A stretch of 64,000 bases of DNA from Sipunculus nudus (taxonomy: Eukaryota > Annelida > Sipuncula > Golfingiida > Sipunculidae). The notes beneath the pieces were generated by a model. The model worked only from the letters and a program-made list of their open reading frames with translations, was not told the DNA's origin and ran no database searches. Both the position numbers and the translations under genes were made by a program. The DNA lies in assembly GCA_026874595.1 (NCBI GenBank), contig CM049306.1, forward strand, positions 17,383,019 through 17,447,018, in the 5' to 3' direction. Below, one piece after another: positions 58,166 through 64,000 of the stretch. Within the stretch, counting starts at the first letter, position 1, and each line of letters starts with the position of its first letter.

Positions 58166-58287
58166 TGATAATTTTGTTAGACATTTTGTCACAGGCTATG
58201 GAGCAAAAGAATTATTTTCAAAACAAGGGAAAATTGACCTGTGGAACAGATTTGGTATGCCCCCAGCTTATTGTGGAAGTAGCTTGA

Positions 58288-61200
58288 AAACAAGGGACCA
58301 ATGGGTCACGGTGCTCAGCTGATTCTGACAGTTATAACTGCATCACCATAGATTTTCTGAAGTTGCAACTTGCAAAAACAAGGGACCTATGGGTCACGAC
58401 GCTCAGCTGTTATATATGATAAAAAATATTATTTAGAAATGAGGCACATGCTGGTTTTGTGTGGTATTATAAGCTGTATTATGAGTTGTTGTTGTTTAAC
58501 TTATGTATGATTTTTATAGTACCTTTGGAGACAGGGAAGAGGATTGATTTCATTTATTTTATTAACAAATGGAGTACTATTGTCACACAGATTTTGACTT
58601 GGCCATATAACTTTTAAGCAGAACATATAATATAAGAGTTTAACTATTTATTAAAAAAAATTACAAATATTGTCCCAAATATAATTTTTATTAAAAATAA
58701 TAAGAGAATCATATGATTTTTTAAAATGAAATATAACTGATATGATTATTAAAATAATATTAAAGAATATATTCATGAATGCATTCATGAATACATTTTG
58801 AAAGTATTTGCACAAGTATTCATATACTTTCATTTTTACCTGAATTCCCATTCTTTATGCAAGAAATTTTATAATGGAGTACATAATCATATTTGTATTT
58901 AAATACAATTACAAAGTATTCGCACCATGTCTGGTATTTATTCAGTTTTCACCAAACAATGATGTTGAGAATCCAGAATATACAAAATTCACACATTTAA
59001 ATAATGATCATAAGTACCTGGTTTTATGACTTTTATTTATATTAAAAAATAACTGTAAAAAATTCATTTTGGACTAATTTCAAATCAATGTACACACTAG
59101 ACACAGTAGGAATCTAGATTAATATTATCAACTGCATCTTTGTCTATCATTAATTTCCTTCATATGATCCCTAATGATTAGTAATGAATAATATGATTTA
59201 CTTCTTTATCATTAAAATTGAACTGAAAAATGCCATAGGTGACTGCATGGTGTTATTTGGAATATGTGACATTCTACCCATCGATACAAGATTCTTATAT
59301 CATCAGTAACTGCAAGTTAATTTCCTGTTATAATAAACTAACAAATTCCTTTTCTATTTTTCTTTAATTTGTTATTAAAAACCAATAAAAATTTATTAAT
59401 TTGTTTATTGTTATGTTGTTGGTTAAAACTACTAGATGAGTTGGGTTGGACACCTAGATCAACTGTGGCTGGCCATAAGCTGCCTGGATTCCATGTATGC
59501 CTCGCCTCAAGCGTGCATAATTTGATAAAAGGTCAACAAGGTCAACATACAGGTGACTCAAGAGGGGCTGGAGAGAGCCAAAGTCTGACAGGGTCTCATA
59601 AAAAACATTAATAAAAGCTACAATTTTTGGCCAATTTCTTTCAGCTTTCTAAACTAAAAAGCTGAAATCCTTTGTGTGCATGATATGAAAATAATATCAA
59701 CAGTGCTCACGGGAAACAAACGTGCCATGGTCACAGTTGGGCAAAATTTAAGGTACTAATTTTATATTTATACTAATAACTTATAAAATTTGAAAAATTC
59801 TGTCCTGAACTAATTTTGGGTATTCAATTGAATCTTGATTAAATAAAGTTACATCCCTGACAAAAAAATCTCTAGCTTCAGCAATGCCCTTGTTAAGGGA
59901 GTAAATATATTTCTTGATTTTTTACAAAGTGCATTATGTTTGGGCCCATAACTTAAAACAATTATGCAATACTGACATCATTCTGGCATGTGCATAGAGA
60001 ATGAAAAATGTGTATATTATTTATGATTAAAGTCAGATCAGTGGTTTTGATATTAGGCAGTCTTGAAGTGTTACAATGGGTTTTTAATGGAAAAATGAAG
60101 TTTTTCATTAATATCTCGAAGGTATTAAGTCCTAGTGACCAAATTCTTGGCATGTTAGGGGATTTTGGAGACATCTAACTGTATGCCGAATTTAAGGAAC
60201 TTAGAGCTGAAGCTGGGGAGTTGAGCTCTTGCAAACTGCATAACACTAGCTTGATGTAAACAATATGTTACATGGTGCTTGAAAACTTGATTAAAATCTA
60301 CAGTTTTTGATCAACTGGTTTCAAATTTTTGGTGTTAACAGTTTAAATGCTAACAAAAACATGCTGTGAAAATTAAATCCACAGTACTTACAGGAAAAAA
60401 ACGTGCCATGGTCAAAGTTGGGCAAAATTTAAGGTACCAATTTTTTATTTTTATTAATATTTTTAAAAATTTAAAAGATTTTCATCTAATTTTGGGTATA
60501 CAATTTAATTTTGATTAATTAAAGTTATATTACCAGAAAAAAGGTCCATAGCTTTAACATTTTTTGTGTTAAGTGATCAAATATCTTTCCTGATTTTTTA
60601 CAAAATGAATTGTGTTTGGGCCCATAACTTTTTAAAATTAAATAATACAGACATAATTTCTGGCATGTACATAGGAACTATATAGAGGAATATTTATGGT
60701 AAATATGAGGAAAAACAGATGAGTGGTTTTAATATTAGGCAGTCCTGAAGTGTGAAAATAGGTTTTTAATAAAAAATTGAGGTTTTTCCTTAATTTCTCA
60801 AAGAAACAAAGTTGCAAAGACCCAGTTTTCGGCTTGGTATGAGATCTTGGGGACATCTAACATTATGCCGAATTTTGGATTCCTAGGTCTTACGGTTTCA
60901 AAACGTGCCACATCTACGGACGGACGGACGGACGGACGGACAGACGGACGGACGACGGACAATGGACCACGACTATAGCTCAGATGACTTATAGTCAGCT
61001 GAGCTAAAAATACTATCCTCAGTGCTCAGGAACTAGGGCTCAATGACTGGGGGGGGGGGGGGGAGAGTTACAACACCTTTGGATATAAATACAGAATACG
61101 GAATTAAATTCAATGGTGCTTCCAGGAACTGGTGGGAGTTACAGCACCTCTGCATATATGTAAAGGATAGAATTTAATTTAAATGAAATTATTTTTAATA

Positions 61201-61660
61201 TTTAAAAACAGGCAGAGAGATGGAAAACAATGCAAATAAGGTATTGGTCTGAAATTTGGCATGTCAATCTGTCTTGGAGAGTTTTCTCGTAAACCAGACA
61301 TTCCTAAGGACTCTTCACAAAATTCATGATTTTTTGACACTCTGGCAGTTATTTTGCTCATTGATTGAGCATCATTGCCCATGGGCCACTAGTGATATTA
61401 GGCAGTCCTGAAGTGTGAAAATAGGTTTTTAATAAAAGATTGAGGTTTTTCCTTAATTTCTCAAAGTAACAAAGTCGCAAAGACCCAGTTTTTGGCTTGG
61501 TAGGAGATCTTGGGGACATCTAACATTTTGCCGAATTTTGGATTCCTTGGTCTTACAGTTTCAAAATGTGCCACATAGACGTCCGGACGTCCGGACGGAC
61601 GGATGACGGATAATGGACCACGACTATAGCTCAGATGACTTATAGTCAGCTCAGCTAAAA
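58288..61660 (-). mobile_element. Outer family A element (inside G)
   Basis: The plus-left end is ACAAGGGACCAATGGGTCAC then GGTGCTCAGCTGATT. The plus-right end is ATGACTTATAGTCAGCTCAG then CTAAAA at 61660. Present as 58288-58374 and 61013-61660. The right part includes a poly-G tract (61050-61064), ATTAGGCAGTCCTGAAGTG and a GGACGTCCGGACGG-type microsatellite. The terminal hairpin has one substitution (CTCAGC for CTGAGC). Confidence 0.8.
58375..61012 (-). mobile_element. Inner family A element, complete 2.6-kb copy
   Basis: AACAAGGGACCTATGGGTCA to AGTCAGCTGAGCTAAAAA. Its near identity to 50261-52889 suggests recent activity. The host rejoins as CAACTTGCAAA before and TACTATCCTCAG after, with no target duplication. 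(ACGG)n at 60915-60960. Confidence 0.85.
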
Positions 61661-61880
61661 AGTTGTGAATACCTTTTATGAACTTTGAGATTGGTCAATG
61701 TCACCCACCAAGATTACCTGTGTGACCTTGAAAACGACATCGAGGTCATCCATATTGGAACATGACGCAGCCCTTCATGAGGTGCATCAATACTACAAGG
61801 CTGGTGACTGTACCTCAAATTCTTTTCCAGTTATTGCATTAACATCAAATCTGTGACAGACCGACAGACACTCACCATTT

Positions 61881-64000
61881 CTGTTTTTCGCCAACCATAT
61901 CTGAATTGAAGTATGTGTACAGCTACATAAAAACTTGTCCTCATGTTATGATGGCTTATTATTTATGTATTATGGCCACAGAGATAATTCATTCTACCAT
62001 GTAATTGACATGATTATGCCCTGAATACTACGTAACATGAGGTACATGCCAAGCACAACAAAGTCAGCTTCCCTGTGCCTCAGGGCATTCAATCATCTAC
62101 ACCCTAACCCAAGTTGCTGATCCAGGAATATTAAATGACTATGTTCTAAGCATTGGTAGAGGGGTGCCCTTGTGTTACATGTAATATACTTTTGTTGTTA
62201 ATTTTCCATAAGAACAAGAGCTAATTGATGTAACACGCTAACTTGCTAGACTCACTTATAAAGATGTCTGTACCATGTTTGACCACACATCTGTCATAAA
62301 CTAAGGATGTGCTATATATAAACCAGTACACAATGTCAACACTTGTCCCTATTCTAGCATGATCATGTTCTGATGTGAACATATATTAATAATTTTCAAC
62401 AAGCAGACAAAATTATTTTGTAATACTGTTATAACTCTTCAAGTGTAAAGCATGATAAGATAATCATGATAGCTGGAATTTATCGTTATCAACAGATTAG
62501 TAGATTCAGGAATGGATCCAATAAAACACATGCAGAGTGTGACAAAATCTTATCACACAAGCCACAGAACCAGCAGGATATGTTGAACAGCCCACATAAG
62601 CAGGCTGTATCTGTCAATATATATACATATTGTTTCCCCGCTGACTTGATGAAGAAGGCTGTACATCATACAATAGAGGTCATCTTGTCAATTCTCAGCA
62701 ACTACAATCCAGCTCCCCCAAGTATTACAGAAAACACAAAACCAGTTCTAGACCAGAAATCAATAACATCCGTCTCCCCCTACGAAGCTTTATCAATACT
62801 AGTTCACACACCTCCGCAAACATTTCCTGAGTCTTTCTTTGCATAATTTCCTCCTCTCCTCTAACAATGTTACATATCTCCACCGCCTTATACGTCAACC
62901 TGATAATTCAAGGAGGACCAAAGGCACTTGTCTGACGCCTCATGTCTGAAATTCATCTGGTGCTTTTTGAGTCCTTTGGCTAATGTGACCAAAATACAAA
63001 TAATGGCAAGAAATAAACAGATTTTTTTTGGTCATAGATAAGGAAAAAAACATAACAGATTTTATATATAAATTATTTGTATGAAGTTCTAAGGGTTTGA
63101 GTCAAATTGAAAAGATAAATAAATTTAAGTTATACAGGTCTGTTTTGTAGTTTCATCAGAAAGTTATCTCATTTTGATAATACATCAGCACTAAGCTCAT
63201 CTTCCTGATAGTCCTGATAGATGATATCACAATGGGATTTCATGACATTTCAGGAAGGATCATGAATAAATAGTGACTAAACCATAAATACTGAAACAGA
63301 TCTCTTGGCCTGTGCCAAAAATTTTCCAACAAATTCCTGGAAATATTCCACAAAAAAAATGTATGGAATGGTTACCTTAAAGCTTATTTTTTAACTGTCT
63401 GAATTTGTTTATATATCAAACAAGCTAGTCACAGTCTCCTTTACATTACTTTTTTAGAAATTATATACTAAAGGTTCTTATTTAACAATTTGATTTGTTT
63501 TACCTTGTTGCTAACCCTAACCACTGCAATCAGTTGCATACCATATTTTCTGTTCTTCCCTTAAAATTAATGGGGAGAAACCATTGGTTGTCATATGTTT
63601 ATATCAAAAGCAAATTTAGAACTGTTGTGTTATTCTAATAAATGTTTATGTATCTTTAAGGTCTGGAAATATAAATGGCATGGTTTCAGACCACATAACC
63701 GCACAAGCTTGCCAGAATAGTTTTATTGTTGTATTTGATTCAATTCAGAATGTATCTTTATGTCTCAATCAATAAATCCATAAATCGCACTGTCAATGAA
63801 ACACTGGCACCAAAGTCACTATAAATTCACCACATGAACCTACATGGCAACAGTACCATAAGATCATTCAATAGAGGTTTTTACAAAGCAGCATGAAGTC
63901 CCACCCAATTTGATTATCATAGATGTGAGAGAAGAAAAGTGTCCGATAAATGGACATACAAATGCCTTGGCAATGTTAGACTTCCCTTAATCATTTTATG
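61881..64000. other. Unannotated non-coding stretch
   Basis: No repeat family recognised. The frame at 62466-62846 (plus, 126 codons) is the second-longest of the window but shows no domain, and I do not call it a gene. Confidence 0.45.

Larger units (their letters stand above)
58222..61880. repeat. Family G repeat, copy 2, split by nested family A elements
   Basis: The left part (58222-58288) starts AACAAGGGAAAATTGACCTG and stops at GTAGCTTGAAA. The right part resumes at AAGTTGTGAATACC (61659) and continues through TGACCTTGAAAACGACAT and TTATTGCATTAACATC. Copy 1 at 47534 shows the same sequence uninterrupted. Confidence 0.8.

Noticed and set aside
37883-58851. Nearly identical 66-68-codon minus frames at 37883, 50533 and 58651
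   Set aside because: Shared only because they lie in three copies of the same family A element. AT-rich composition with F/I/N/K bias and no domain.
62466-62846. 126-codon plus-strand frame
   Set aside because: No recognised motif, no codon-bias contrast I can demonstrate, no splice or promoter context. Kept only as an unannotated region.
1-64000. tRNA genes, rRNA genes, LTR retrotransposons, LINE reverse transcriptase
   Set aside because: I looked for tRNA A/B boxes, long direct terminal repeats and reverse-transcriptase-like frames by eye and saw none. Very degenerate remnants cannot be excluded without a profile search.

Overview
No protein-coding gene, rRNA or tRNA can be supported in this 64 kb window. 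It is AT-rich metazoan non-coding DNA (intergenic or deep intronic) built almost entirely of transposable elements and of satellite arrays carried inside them. The organism is most likely a mollusc. That is inference, from several families of short rolling-circle-like elements that combine terminal hairpins, an (ACGG)n microsatellite and a tandem-repeat core, an architecture known from oyster 'pearl'/CvA elements and other Helentron-associated (HINE) repeats. No species can be named. The many open frames of 60-190 codons fall in repeats, or lack recognisable domains, and I treat them as chance.

Layout. 1-1310: unannotated. 1311-1500: fragment of family A. 1680-3597: family B element. 4421-4977: simple repeats. 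6150-8090: older divergent repeats (D2, E). 8098-9426: half of a family A element, abutting 9427-13851, a family A element filled with a 166/340-bp satellite. 13852-15200: families D and D2. 15312-18498: family B element filled with a 288-bp satellite rich in AGGTCA half-sites. 18830-19857: family E. 19858-23640: mostly unannotated. 23640-26476: F-like, G-like, A, then F. 26995-27959: Mutator-like MITE with 183-bp inverted repeats and a 9-bp target duplication. 27969-31649: unannotated. 31650-33088: foldback element with about 436-bp arms made of palindromic subrepeats. 33262-35165: a 36-40-bp minisatellite split by a hAT-like element. 36237-44057: B fragment, half A element, then an A element carrying two nested insertions. 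44058-45655: F and D. 47533-48080: G. 50261-52889: A. 55203-55790: D. 56104-58165: B. 58222-61880: G, containing A, containing A. 61880-64000: unannotated.

How the parts fit together. Families A and B (and probably D) share one plan: a terminal sequence at one end whose inverse copy lies just inside a short hairpin at the other end, a CTAG or CTTG-type terminus, no target-site duplication, and an exchangeable satellite core. Nested copies with intact paralogues give insertion histories directly from the sequence: a TA-flanked pogo-like element inside A, A inside A, and A inside G. Two signals cut across families. One is the perfect palindrome GGTGGCGCCACC, once per repeat unit in A, B and D. 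The other is dense direct repeats of the nuclear-receptor half-site AGGTCA.
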